DNA of 32,404 bases from a virus, in the IMG/VR virus record IMGVR_UViG_3300033148_008487, positions 1 to 32,404 of that record; one strand, 5' to 3'. The position numbers and the translations under genes are program-made. Below are positions 24,109-32,339 of this stretch, piece by piece. The notes beneath the pieces are model-generated. The model did not search any database and had not been told where the DNA came from. It was given only the letters and a program-made list of their open reading frames with translations. The stretch's first letter is position 1. Every line of letters starts with the position of its first letter.

Positions 24109-24622
24109 GCCTATAATCGGATGGGACCAGGCCGATGAACTGGTTCGTGAGGTTGGCGGACTTCTTATCAAGATTCAGGCCGCCCAGGCAAAGGCCAAAA
24201 AAGAAATAGACGAGGTCAAGTCCGGCCTGGCACTTGAAGTCAAACCGCTGCAAAACTCAATTGCTCAACATACTGCAAGCATCGAGGCATTTGCGGTAAA
24301 TCGCAAAAAAGATTTCAAAGCCAAGCGAAGCAAAAAGCTCAACTTCGGCACGCTCGGCTGGCGAAAAAGCGTATCGATCAAAGTCAAGAAAACCACGCTT
24401 TCGCTAATCAAAAAGGTGTTCATGAAAAAGGCCGATGCCTACATTCGCATCAAAGAAAGCGTCGATAAAGAAGCGCTGGCCAAACTCACGGACGAGCAAT
24501 TAGCCAAAGTAACGGCTCGACGAGTGGTTATGGACGACTTTTTCGTTGAGCCATTTATTCCTGAAGCAATCGATTACGACTCAACGATGGCTGTGGCTAA
24601 AAAAAAGCGGAATGGAAGATGA
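24068..24622 (+). CDS. gam: Gam-like DNA-end-binding host-nuclease inhibitor
   Basis: The 184-residue protein fits Mu Gam: a basic N-terminus, a long coiled-coil region (about 28-80) and a block resembling the Gam core, FGTLGWRKSVSIKVKK followed by a helical stretch to about 165. Gam dimers bind DNA ends like Ku and shield them from exonucleases. AAAGGAG lies about 8 bases before the ATG. The stop overlaps the start of the next small gene (ATGA). Confidence 0.85.
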   Translation: MPKTKRVKSKQTLKPIIGWDQADELVREVGGLLIKIQAAQAKAKKEIDEVKSGLALEVKPLQNSIAQHTASIEAFAVNRKKDFKAKRSKKLNFGTLGWRKSVSIKVKKTTLSLIKKVFMKKADAYIRIKESVDKEALAKLTDEQLAKVTARRVVMDDFFVEPFIPEAIDYDSTMAVAKKKRNGR

Positions 24623-24762
24623 CTGACCCAAACACAATTATCGAAGCGATAACACAAGCAACCAAGGCTCTTGAATCAATACAGGACGCTTTGTTTAGAA
24701 TAACTTTGATACTGGTGAGTATATGTGTGGCGACTTGGGCGACTTGGGCGACAAATAAATGA
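24619..24762 (+). CDS. 47-residue single-pass membrane protein
   Basis: A 47-codon frame starts inside gam's stop (ATGA) and ends overlapping the next gene's ATG (ATGA at 24759-24762). This tight coupling on both sides supports a real gene. The product has a short polar helix, then a hydrophobic segment (about 26-44) ending ATWATWATNK. The ATW repeat comes from a 9-bp tandem repeat at 24730-24747. It could be a small holin-like or host-interaction protein such as Mu Kil, but no family was recognised. Confidence 0.6.
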   Translation: MTDPNTIIEAITQATKALESIQDALFRITLILVSICVATWATWATNK

Positions 24763-25127
24763 GCAAACCGAACATAACAACTGAACAGGCGAATCGCTTA
24801 CTTGCGATATTGCAGAAAGCGAATTGTACTATTGTGGCGGCGGACCTTGCCGCCAGGCTTCGGCTGGCCGGGACACGAGAGACGCAGCGACGTCATGTTC
24901 GGGCAATTATAAAACACCTGCGGGATAACGGCAACTGGGTAGTGGCTACACTGCAGGGCGGTTATTTTTTAACAACCGACCGGCGGTTGTGGAACGATTA
25001 TAATGAAGGCCGCCAAATCGATGCCAAACGGGTGCTGGCAATAACTCACAAACGAGAGCGAACACTGTTCAATTCGGCGGGTCAGGGAGTTCTGTTCGGT
25101 CCGGTAGTAATGACGGGGATAGGCTGA
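24759..25127 (+). CDS. Small winged-helix DNA-binding protein candidate
   Basis: The 122-residue protein has a helical N-terminus followed by a likely winged-helix: LLAILQKANCTIVAADLAARLRL, then a recognition-helix-like region (TRETQRRHVRAIIKHLRDNG), and a wing WVVATLQGGYFLTTD. It begins in ATGA overlap with the small membrane gene. It may regulate middle or late transcription, but this is inference. Confidence 0.6.
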   Translation: MSKPNITTEQANRLLAILQKANCTIVAADLAARLRLAGTRETQRRHVRAIIKHLRDNGNWVVATLQGGYFLTTDRRLWNDYNEGRQIDAKRVLAITHKRERTLFNSAGQGVLFGPVVMTGIG

Positions 25128-25134
25128 GAAGTAA

Positions 25135-25413
25135 ATGCAAAAATTAAAAGCGATAGACTTATTCGCCGGGGCTGGCGGGATGGCATTGGGCCTTCAACAG
25201 GCTGGACTCGATGTAGTGGCAGCCGTTGAAATGAACAAAATGTGCGTCTCGACATTGAAAGCAAATAAGGCAAAAGCGTTTCCGGAAACGAAAATAATCC
25301 CGGCTGACATCGATGCCCAGCCGACGTTGGCGCAGCTTATAATCGTTGCCAGGAAACTTAATATGAAAGTGGTCATAAGCGGGCTGGACCTGTTTGTGGC
25401 TGCAAATAATTAA
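25135..25413 (+). pseudogene. N-terminal fragment of a C5-cytosine DNA methyltransferase
   Basis: The 92-residue frame begins with the SAM-binding motif I of C5 methyltransferases (IDLFAGAGGMALGLQQAG), a motif II-like AAVEMN with Glu32, and a motif III-like PADIDAQ with Asp57. It stops just where motif IV should follow: VVISG is expected to continue into a PCQ catalytic loop, but instead reads LDLFVAANN and ends. No catalytic Cys, later motifs or target-recognition domain is found in the next stretch. A truncated or remodelled relic is likely, although it keeps an intact SAM-binding half and might be a regulator or decoy. Confidence 0.75.
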
Positions 25414-25442
25414 ACCCGGAAAACAAAAAAGGAGTTTGAAAG

Positions 25443-26549
25443 ATGGTTATGAGCAGAGGATATCCGGTTGAGGCTGATATTGACAGCTCCATGAGCGCAC
25501 GCGGGCTTGAGGTAGTACCGGCGGGCACAATGCCGTTCACGGCGGAAAACAAAAAATTTGCATGGGGCATACTTAATGCTCTGGATTGGGCGATGGCGTT
25601 AGGCGTTTACTTCGCAACGGCTACAACCTTCAATGTTCGCGGCGGCAAATATCTTTTTAAGGGCGAACCAAAGACATATACGCCCGGCAACGCTGTTGAC
25701 CCGACTGATAACGATACCACCTATGTCTGGATGAAAGACGACAATACCATCAGCTCCGGTATCGACGGCAACGGCTGGCCGGCGACAGAGCATATCAAGC
25801 TTGCCGAGATCACAGTCAACAGCGAAGGAACTATCACAGCAATAACCGATTTGCGAGGCCGGACGTTCCTGCAGTACCTGGCAACGTATCTGACAGCGAC
25901 AGGGACCAGTGTGCAGGCCCTGCCGATTCACTGGAACAAAGATACGCCTGCGAACGATGATGAGATACGCATTCCGATTTATGGCGAGAACGATAACGAT
26001 GAAAAAATTGAGTACGCCAGGATCGTTGTGAAATTTACTGATGTTGCCGATGGCACAGAGGATGCAACTGTTTCGCTTATGAAGATGATCGCCGGTGCAC
26101 TGACTACGATCGGCGAGATAGTCGGGACAAGCGGCACTCAAACATTGACCAATAAAACCATCAACTGCGCCAGTAATACAATAACCAATGTGGATGGTAC
26201 GGAGCTTGCTAATTACAGCATCAACGGCGGGGTCGGGTTTATTCTGACCGCCGAGCTAACCGGCGGCAATACTGTTCAAATACACAACGCAAATGCACCA
26301 TTTAAGTACCGTGTGCTCGATGCCTGGAGTGCTGCCAAAAGCGCCGATGGTGGAACCTGGAAGCTTACTGATGGCACTAATGATATTACCGACACAGTAA
26401 CCGTTACCGGCACCGATAAGACAATCAATAAAGCGGGTACTGTCGACGATGCCTACCATGAGATTGCCGCCAGTGGCAGCCTGTCGGTCGTTGGCGATGG
26501 GGCAAATGCTGATTGCGATGTTTACATTACCTGTATGAGGGTCAGCTAA
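25443..26549 (+). CDS. Tail fibre / adhesin protein
   Basis: The 368-residue protein opens with a globular segment (about 1-130) of the kind seen at the base of phage fibres: a YFATATTFNVRGGKYLF strand and a GIDGNGWPATEHIKLAEITV motif at about 102-120, followed by TITAITDLRGR. Beta-rich, Gly/Thr/Asn-rich sequence fills the rest, with LTNKTINCASNTITN near 240. AGGAG lies 8 bases before the ATG. It is the first of six genes forming an adhesion cassette at the right end. Confidence 0.7.
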   Translation: MVMSRGYPVEADIDSSMSARGLEVVPAGTMPFTAENKKFAWGILNALDWAMALGVYFATATTFNVRGGKYLFKGEPKTYTPGNAVDPTDNDTTYVWMKDDNTISSGIDGNGWPATEHIKLAEITVNSEGTITAITDLRGRTFLQYLATYLTATGTSVQALPIHWNKDTPANDDEIRIPIYGENDNDEKIEYARIVVKFTDVADGTEDATVSLMKMIAGALTTIGEIVGTSGTQTLTNKTINCASNTITNVDGTELANYSINGGVGFILTAELTGGNTVQIHNANAPFKYRVLDAWSAAKSADGGTWKLTDGTNDITDTVTVTGTDKTINKAGTVDDAYHEIAASGSLSVVGDGANADCDVYITCMRVS

Positions 26550-28063
26550 TGTCAGTTAGTATTGAGTCGGTACATTTTGTTTACGGCACGCATACGGGTG
26601 ATACAGGCGGTGGCTGTACAAAGGCTGCCTGGGATGCCAGTGAAACATTGACTGATTTTATGACTGCTGCCGGTGCCCCGAAATGCGAAAGTAATAGTTG
26701 TCCTGTTACAACTGAAGATGCCTGGGTACATTCGATAATTACAGCTTCGACGCCTGGTGATTTTGCAGATGCGGTTGTCGGTACTATCGCACGATTAGAT
26801 AGCGAGGGGGTAGATTATTTTGAGATTACAGCCGTTGACGGCAGCGGTGATTCCATTACAGTTTTGGGCGAGGTGGATTTGGGAGAGGAAGGTGAACATG
26901 ATGAAGTTAACGCGCTTGTCGGTGGGGCCTTTGAAGACATTGATACCGCCCTTACCGAGATGTATGTAGGTGTTTATCACAGTCGTATTGTTTATACGAA
27001 TAAGGACGAGACTTTCACCAGCAAACTTACCATTCCTGTAACAGGCAGTGTTTCAAATAATGTATCTGTGCGGATTATCGGTTTCAAAACAACGCCAGGC
27101 GATATGAGTTATGGCGGCGATTACTATGGGGGTGCTCTGGATGCTTTACGCCAGGATGAAAGTATGACCCTGAAAAATTCCAGTGCCGATTGGGTTGAAT
27201 GGTCAGGCGGTGGTACATTAACAGATGATTTAATTCTTATAGATGGTAAGGGCTGTTTGGTTTTTGAGAATATATGGTTCAAAAATACGAGTGGTAATAA
27301 TAATGATGGGATAGCTTTCGCTAACAATCCAACTGATTGTGCTTTTATCAACTGTATATTTGATGGTGTTTATTCTGCAATTTCAGGATTTGCTTATGAA
27401 GTTGCTTTGATTGATTGTTACTTCGGTGCAACGAGACTTTCTACTGGAGTGTCTTTGATATTTAACAGTGGTATTATAGATTCTTGTGTATTTAATGGCA
27501 GCGATAGAGCAAGCAATCCAGGTGTATGTGCTATTATACGTCATGATAATGTTATAAATTCTATTTGTTATGGGGGAACGATAGGATTTCAAACAAGCAC
27601 TCTTTTGGGGATGGGTGTTAGTAATTGCATTTTTTATAATCAGACTACGACTTGCATCAGTATGCAAAACGGACATTTTATAACAGGCAGTTCAAACATT
27701 TTTTCACCCGCCGCTGCAAATGATTATGCTATAAGAATGGAAGGTGTCGCGAAAGGCAGCATATCTTCTACGTTTAGCCATAATTGCGTTTACAGCGTTA
27801 CAGCAGCAAGTCAATTAACTCATCATTGTTATAATACTGGTAATTCCAGTCAGGATTATAAGTTGCCTGATTCGGTTGAAGAAAATCCGTTGTTTGTCGA
27901 TGTCGCCAACGCCGACTTCAGGCCGCGAAATGCAAATGTGCTTCGCGGCGGCAGGCCGGGGATTTCCGGCAGCGAAGGTCAGATAGGTGCCATACAGCAA
28001 AAATATCAATTTGCTCAGCGGGCAAGAACGGGCAATCCGGCCCGGCTGTCGATATTCAAATAG
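26549..28063 (+). CDS. Parallel beta-helix tailspike-like protein
   Basis: The 504-residue protein has an N-terminal attachment-like region and a central part (about 190-415) with the look of a right-handed parallel beta-helix: repeating turns such as LVFENIWFKNTSG, CAFINCIFDG, ALIDCYFG, DSCVFNGSD and VSNCIFYNQT, each with N/C/F ladders. Tailspikes with this fold often bind or cut surface polysaccharides; no catalytic residues were assigned. The gene overlaps the preceding stop by one base (TAATG). Bases about 27200-27850 are more AT-rich than the neighbours, suggesting transfer. Confidence 0.7.
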   Translation: MSVSIESVHFVYGTHTGDTGGGCTKAAWDASETLTDFMTAAGAPKCESNSCPVTTEDAWVHSIITASTPGDFADAVVGTIARLDSEGVDYFEITAVDGSGDSITVLGEVDLGEEGEHDEVNALVGGAFEDIDTALTEMYVGVYHSRIVYTNKDETFTSKLTIPVTGSVSNNVSVRIIGFKTTPGDMSYGGDYYGGALDALRQDESMTLKNSSADWVEWSGGGTLTDDLILIDGKGCLVFENIWFKNTSGNNNDGIAFANNPTDCAFINCIFDGVYSAISGFAYEVALIDCYFGATRLSTGVSLIFNSGIIDSCVFNGSDRASNPGVCAIIRHDNVINSICYGGTIGFQTSTLLGMGVSNCIFYNQTTTCISMQNGHFITGSSNIFSPAAANDYAIRMEGVAKGSISSTFSHNCVYSVTAASQLTHHCYNTGNSSQDYKLPDSVEENPLFVDVANADFRPRNANVLRGGRPGISGSEGQIGAIQQKYQFAQRARTGNPARLSIFK

Positions 28064-28075
28064 GAGCGTTAAATA

Positions 28076-28519
28076 ATGGCAAATACGGCAATTGAAATTC
28101 CGTTTTATGTAGCCAGTGACGGCGAGCCGCTTACAGGTGCAGCGGCCCAGATGGAGTTTGAGTCTTTGATGCTGCTGGATGGCACGGATAAATCCGGTTC
28201 TGCGCCTTCAATCAGCGAGATAGGCGGAGGCTGGTACAAGTTCAGCGTTGCCTACGGCACCGCTCCGTTTGATGCCGGCGACCTTGTCGGTGTTATCGAT
28301 GCCGACAAGAACGGCAATAATTCCCTGGCGAATGCCGAGCGGTATATACCGGTTGAGTCCCGGCTGGATGTTTACGGACTATTGCGGCTGGTCGGCAAGA
28401 TGAGCCAGGACAAAGTTACCGGCGATATGTCAATAAAAGATGCGGCGGGCAATACGGTTTTGAAGCTGGATATAACCGACGGCGAAAGCACGGTGGATAG
28501 AGACCCGGCAGAGGCATAA
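28076..28519 (+). CDS. Small beta-rich distal tail protein
   Basis: The 147-residue protein has no family that I recognise. It is beta-rich, with IEIPFYVASDGEPLTGAAAQ at the N-terminus and a GGWYKFSVAYGT segment near 52-63, which resembles the repeating modules of phage fibre or fibre-adaptor proteins. The C-terminus is acidic. AGGAGCG lies about 7-8 bases before the ATG. Its position between the tailspike-like and fibronectin genes suggests a structural tail role. Confidence 0.6.
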   Translation: MANTAIEIPFYVASDGEPLTGAAAQMEFESLMLLDGTDKSGSAPSISEIGGGWYKFSVAYGTAPFDAGDLVGVIDADKNGNNSLANAERYIPVESRLDVYGLLRLVGKMSQDKVTGDMSIKDAAGNTVLKLDITDGESTVDRDPAEA

Positions 28520-28534
28520 GCGGGATTATTTAAT

Positions 28535-28705
28535 ATGGACGAGCAAAAACGAGCTTTGGGGCATTTGCAGGATTTGTTAGATATTGAAGAAGGTTTGACC
28601 GATTCGGAACTTAAGTGGGTTGAAATATTGGCAAAGATTGATGATAGACCGTTTTCGGAAAGAGAGAGAGAAATTATTTATAATATTTATGACAGAAGAT
28701 GTTGA
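28535..28705 (+). CDS. 56-residue helical protein
   Basis: A 56-codon frame from ATG 28535 ends in TGATG overlap with the next gene. The product is charged and helical (MDEQKRALGHLQDLLDIEEG at the N-terminus) with no motif recognised. Its coupling to the fibronectin gene supports translation, but the ribosome site is poor. Possibly a small assembly chaperone for the neighbouring fibres; this is inference. Confidence 0.45.
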   Translation: MDEQKRALGHLQDLLDIEEGLTDSELKWVEILAKIDDRPFSEREREIIYNIYDRRC

Positions 28706-29400
28706 TGGACGCAAAGTTTTTTGACAGTTTGTATGAGGGTGATTCGGCCCACGGTGTCAAGCTCGCAATGGGCATAACCGGCGGCGATTTCTGGCCCAGG
28801 CCGGCGGGTTGTTTTACTATTTATCGCGGGCAGGACGGCAATATGGATTACGACGCCATCCAGGCCGTAGCCGGACTTGATGATGGTCAGGTTTCAATTG
28901 CCAATCAGTACCTGCCGGCAAACACAGTATGGGTTTATCGCCGGCGGCAGGTCAGCGACTGCGGCCGCGAATCTGATCCATCGGATGCGTGTGCCGTTGT
29001 TATCGACTCGAACGGTGATATGATAGGTAATACACCGAACGCTCCTGTGTTGACGACAGTCGAACAACTGGCGGGGGCCAGGCTGAGAGTTAGCTGGCGA
29101 TACACACCACTGGCGCAGGAGATTGAGCCGACAGGCTTCAATATATATATGGATTCGGGCAGCGGCTTTGATTTTAACAACCCAACCGCAACCGTGCCTT
29201 ATAGCTCACGAGGACATTTTGCGGGTGAGTTCAACTGGACCTCAGGTGTGCTGGTAAACGGGCAGGTATATTGCTTTATCGTCCGCAGTTATCGAACCGG
29301 AGCGGGTGAATCTCAAAACGACAGTTACGTTTTTGCCGTTGCCGACAGTGAGGGGCCTGCCGCTATTACCGGCCTGCGAGCAAGTTGGGATGAAGTTTAA
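28705..29400 (+). CDS. Fibronectin type III-containing distal tail protein
   Basis: The 231-residue protein (a start 6 bases earlier, at 28699, is also possible) has a beta-rich first half, including PAGCFTIYRGQDG and TVWVYRRRQVSD. A fibronectin III-like domain follows at about 113-210: LRVSWRYTPLAQEIEPTGFNIY and GQVYCFIVRSYRTG. The closing AITGLRASWDEV looks like the start of a second domain that the stop cuts off. FnIII domains on phage tails often give weak surface contacts. AGAAG lies 6 bases before ATG 28705. Stop and next start overlap as TAATG. Confidence 0.65.
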   Translation: MDAKFFDSLYEGDSAHGVKLAMGITGGDFWPRPAGCFTIYRGQDGNMDYDAIQAVAGLDDGQVSIANQYLPANTVWVYRRRQVSDCGRESDPSDACAVVIDSNGDMIGNTPNAPVLTTVEQLAGARLRVSWRYTPLAQEIEPTGFNIYMDSGSGFDFNNPTATVPYSSRGHFAGEFNWTSGVLVNGQVYCFIVRSYRTGAGESQNDSYVFAVADSEGPAAITGLRASWDEV

Positions 29401-29978
29401 TGACCTTATCGCAAACAAACAAAACGGTCGCAAGATTTGACCTGGCAGCTCGGCTGGAACGTCAAGCCCCGCCAGAAACAATTCAGCGGAACAAGGCGGT
29501 AAGGTTCAAAGGCGGAGATTCATATACATTTGCTAAAGTCGTTACGTCTTTAAGCTGGCCTGAAAATGATGATGTTTCAACATATACTCTCAGGCTCGTT
29601 GCAGATGGTACCGAAGACTGGGCGGCGGGGAACTACGTTTCAGGCGACCTTGTTATCGATACCGAAACAGGTGGGGGGGGAAAAAAATACGAGTGTAAGA
29701 CCGGCACTGCCGAAGAACCGTTTGATTCCCAAACAGCTCCACATTCCGACTCGGCAAATTGGAATTTGGTAAACGAAATCACTCCAAAAATCTTTAACAT
29801 GAACGGAGAATCTGATTACAGATTATTTGTTCCCTGGTTGGCAAAAGATGCGATTGTGCCCATCGCATCATATGGCGGAAATTGGTATATTTTAGGTATT
29901 TTTGTTTTTGTGGGTGAAGATAAATCTATCACATGGTACGAAACAGATTGGCGTATAATAAGTTGCTTTGCGGGCTAA
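29400..29978 (+). CDS. Distal tail protein with chitin-binding-like insertion
   Basis: The 192-residue protein begins with a polar region (1-60), then a segment resembling carbohydrate-binding family 5/12 modules (about 75-125: DWAAGNYVSGDLVID, then KKYECKTGTAEEPFDS and SANWNLV). A C-terminal beta part with several Trp follows. The same YVSGDLV-type feature recurs in the next gene. It contains the G8A7 tract at 29673-29687. It overlaps the preceding stop (TAATG). Confidence 0.6.
   Translation: MTLSQTNKTVARFDLAARLERQAPPETIQRNKAVRFKGGDSYTFAKVVTSLSWPENDDVSTYTLRLVADGTEDWAAGNYVSGDLVIDTETGGGGKKYECKTGTAEEPFDSQTAPHSDSANWNLVNEITPKIFNMNGESDYRLFVPWLAKDAIVPIASYGGNWYILGIFVFVGEDKSITWYETDWRIISCFAG
29673..29687 (+). 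repeat. Homopolymer tract G8 followed by A7 inside a tail gene
   Basis: Eight G and then seven A, directly inside the coding part of the 29400-29978 gene (near codons 92-96). Slippage of one base would shift frame and truncate the protein. Phages and hosts use such tracts for phase variation of surface proteins; here it is also the site most prone to sequencing error. Confidence 0.7.
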
Positions 29979-29981
29979 AGT

Positions 29982-32150
29982 ATGGCTGAATTCCCTTCAT
30001 CAAGATGGCCGGTTAAAGCCAGAGACGAAATTACCTCGGAGGTGTTTGAGGATATTCGCAAGGCCCTGTTTCGTCGCATGAAAGTCCTGGGGGGTGGTTA
30101 TACATATGACGAGTGGGACATAGGTGATACACCCTATCCAATTGGCCACGCTGTTATGCACAACGATATTCTTTATGTTAGTGTTGATGAAACTAGTGAT
30201 GAACCGCCTAGCGGCGATTGGGCCAGACGACCTACCGGGGACGATTATTCAGAATTCGGTTGGAACTCACCTTGTCAATTAGAAGACTACGCCGGCGGTG
30301 AATGGATATTTTATAACGCATGGCAAAGGTTCCCTATTCAGACGGCAAGAATTAATAATCTGTCAGGACATGAAACTAGGTGGGAACTTGGCCAAAACTA
30401 TACTGTAGGTACTATCCGCCGGATTTGTGATGCGTTAGACATCGAATGGGAATATATTGTTATAGTTCCGCACACATCTACCGTCGAAAATCACCCGACA
30501 GGTGAATATGGTGAAATATACTGGAAAGCATACGGCGAACCAACACGTGTTAATCAAATCAATGCCAGAAAAGGAGGGTGGAACTGCGGTTTCATCAGCG
30601 ACAACATAGGTGCGTGGTATACACAATATGTCGGGGCAGGTGCAGGAGAAGTGGGCTTCTGGGGCTATTTTATTAACTACGGTTGCCCTGATGAAGATAG
30701 CATAAACTGGGACCCTAAATTTTACGAATACCAAAGTGCGGTCGAGCATATAAGTGCTCCAGGCCCATGGGCCTGGAATTACAGTGGCACATGGAAAAGA
30801 TTAGATCAGCGCGGTGTGGAGAGTAACTGGAACGGATTCGAGGAAATTCTACGATTGCTTGGCGGAGACCACTATGACTGGTATCTTGATACGGCCTTTT
30901 ACCCACGCACGGTAGATGGGGATGACCCTAATCATGCAGGCTGGCACGCCCACCCTGTCTGGCGGCGTACATGGAAACATACTATGAAAACGCCCAGCTT
31001 CTTTTACCATCTGCGAGACGATGATGCTGAACGTCCCTTCGATGGGGTCGATGATTGGCATGATGCGGGCTGGGATGAGCTACCCTGGGGTACCGATTGG
31101 ACGTATACTGGCACTGTAAGTACCGCCAACTATGACAGCGATACTAATATAACAACCCTTGCTTTGAACATTGGGAATTGGACGATAGATTCCTACTGCC
31201 TTGGCGGTGATATCGACATCACCGATAGTGGCAGTTATCTTATTACAGAAGTAACAGATGGGACGCATATTAAAGTCGAAGGCGATGCTTCTGGCGGGCA
31301 AGGTAAGTCTTATGCAATCTTCTGCGACATGAATGTCGCATTCCCCGGTTTCATAAATAGCATCGACTGGAAAGATGACACGTGGGGCGATGCAACGAAA
31401 AGAGCAGCATGCATCAAACGGCATACTTATGCATCGTGGTGCAAAAATCCATCCGCTACTATGATGAACCACATGCGTGATGTCCTCTTGAAGCTAAAGT
31501 ATTTTATTTGGGTCCCCACAGCTTCATTACAGACTCGAACGAAAGCTACAACAACCTATGAAGGGTTACCAACTGATACTTTTGGAGCCGCATGGAATAT
31601 AGCAATGAATACAACAACCGGTGATTGGGGGGCGGGCGATAGTGTGATTGCCCTTGGCGAAATGTCTTATGAATGGTTAGGGGCCCCGGATAACAAATGG
31701 CGGTATGGTATTGCGCCGTGCTTCGCTGACTATTCAGAAACGATTGGGATGCGTCTGAGATTAAATCCTTTACCGGCCAATCTACAATTCCTAAGACGAG
31801 TGGGAAGTTTCACTCAATGGGAAGTATGGTGCAGGTGGCGAGGTTGTGCCCATAATGCGTCCGCATCTGCGGGGGGATTCAGTGTGTCCGGCTGGAAGCC
31901 AATGACGGAATGGGTTTACGACCATTTAGTTACAGTTGGAGCAGCAAATTGGGATGACGATTATTCCTACGTAAACATCGGAACCTCTTGCAACGCGGAG
32001 GTCCCTGACCCAGAAGTACATACCCCTCCAGAAGAAGGCGAAGTAGGAGGAGACCTCGGTTGTGATGCTGCAATCCAGATAGACCTGTATATAACTAATG
32101 AACACCCGGTTATCATAACAATAGATTACAATAAGGTAGGTTTAACTTAA
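29982..32150 (+). CDS. Large Trp-rich receptor-binding candidate at the right end
   Basis: The 722-residue product has no family that I can name. Its first 90 residues (EFPSSRWPVKARDEI, then GGGYTYDEWDIGDT and AVMHNDILYVSVDETSDEPPSGDW) include a module similar to the carbohydrate-binding-like part of the preceding gene. The rest is rich in Trp, Tyr, Gly and Asp, typical of sugar-binding surface proteins. No hydrolase motif was recognised. It is the last gene before the right-end transposase sites, the position of host-range genes in many transposable phages. Confidence 0.6.
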   Translation: MAEFPSSRWPVKARDEITSEVFEDIRKALFRRMKVLGGGYTYDEWDIGDTPYPIGHAVMHNDILYVSVDETSDEPPSGDWARRPTGDDYSEFGWNSPCQLEDYAGGEWIFYNAWQRFPIQTARINNLSGHETRWELGQNYTVGTIRRICDALDIEWEYIVIVPHTSTVENHPTGEYGEIYWKAYGEPTRVNQINARKGGWNCGFISDNIGAWYTQYVGAGAGEVGFWGYFINYGCPDEDSINWDPKFYEYQSAVEHISAPGPWAWNYSGTWKRLDQRGVESNWNGFEEILRLLGGDHYDWYLDTAFYPRTVDGDDPNHAGWHAHPVWRRTWKHTMKTPSFFYHLRDDDAERPFDGVDDWHDAGWDELPWGTDWTYTGTVSTANYDSDTNITTLALNIGNWTIDSYCLGGDIDITDSGSYLITEVTDGTHIKVEGDASGGQGKSYAIFCDMNVAFPGFINSIDWKDDTWGDATKRAACIKRHTYASWCKNPSATMMNHMRDVLLKLKYFIWVPTASLQTRTKATTTYEGLPTDTFGAAWNIAMNTTTGDWGAGDSVIALGEMSYEWLGAPDNKWRYGIAPCFADYSETIGMRLRLNPLPANLQFLRRVGSFTQWEVWCRWRGCAHNASASAGGFSVSGWKPMTEWVYDHLVTVGAANWDDDYSYVNIGTSCNAEVPDPEVHTPPEEGEVGGDLGCDAAIQIDLYITNEHPVIITIDYNKVGLT

Positions 32151-32291
32151 AAAAACGAGCAGGATACATAAAACCAGCAAAAAATAAAAAATTTTCTTAA
32201 GCAATTTTTTTTGTTGATTTTTGAAAAAATTTGATTTTTGGAGTTTGCAAACGAGATTACTGTCCCGTGCGGATTTTTTTTGCGCAAAACT
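32151..32291. other. AT-rich right-end non-coding region with weak hairpin
   Basis: The stretch before the right-end sites is AT-rich. AAAAAATT (32186-32193) and AATTTTTT (32203-32210) form a weak stem followed by further T, a possible terminator for the rightward arm. No gene is supported here. Confidence 0.35.
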
Positions 32292-32304
32292 CTTGTGCCA
32301 CTTT
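32292..32304 (-). repeat. Transposase end-binding site R2
   Basis: The minus strand reads AAAGTGGCACAAG, one mismatch in the first half of the AAATGGCACAAA core. It is 19 bp from R1 in the same orientation. No third right-end site was found. Confidence 0.6.
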
Positions 32305-32310
32305 GATATA

Positions 32311-32339
32311 ATTTGTGCCATTTTGCCCAAAAGCCTACA
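32311..32339 (-). repeat. Right terminal inverted end with transposase site R1
   Basis: The minus strand reads TGTA, 12 bases, AAATGGCACAAAT, equal in spacing and nearly in sequence to the left end (2-30). TACA at 32336-32339 is the inferred last base block of the phage. Confidence 0.8.

Larger units (their letters stand above)
2..32339. mobile_element. Complete Mu-like transposable siphovirus genome/prophage
   Basis: The boundaries rest on matching ends: TGTA at 2-5 and TACA at 32336-32339, each followed inward by exactly 12 bases and then a 13-base site differing at one position (AAATGGCATAAAT on the left, AAATGGCACAAAT on the right, reverse complement). Terminal TG...CA and several subterminal transposase sites are typical of Mu-family elements. 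Inside are a DDE transposase, its ATPase partner, Gam, GemA and full head and tail modules, so the element looks intact. Base 1 (g) and the first five bases after the right end (ccctg) fit a 5-bp target duplication, but only one left-flank base is visible. Length, gene content and closure at both ends all agree; the exact end bases are inferred. Confidence 0.85.

Noticed and set aside
25135-25413. An active DNA methyltransferase
   Set aside because: Motif IV with its catalytic Cys, the later motifs and a target-recognition domain are absent, so it cannot methylate as the family does.
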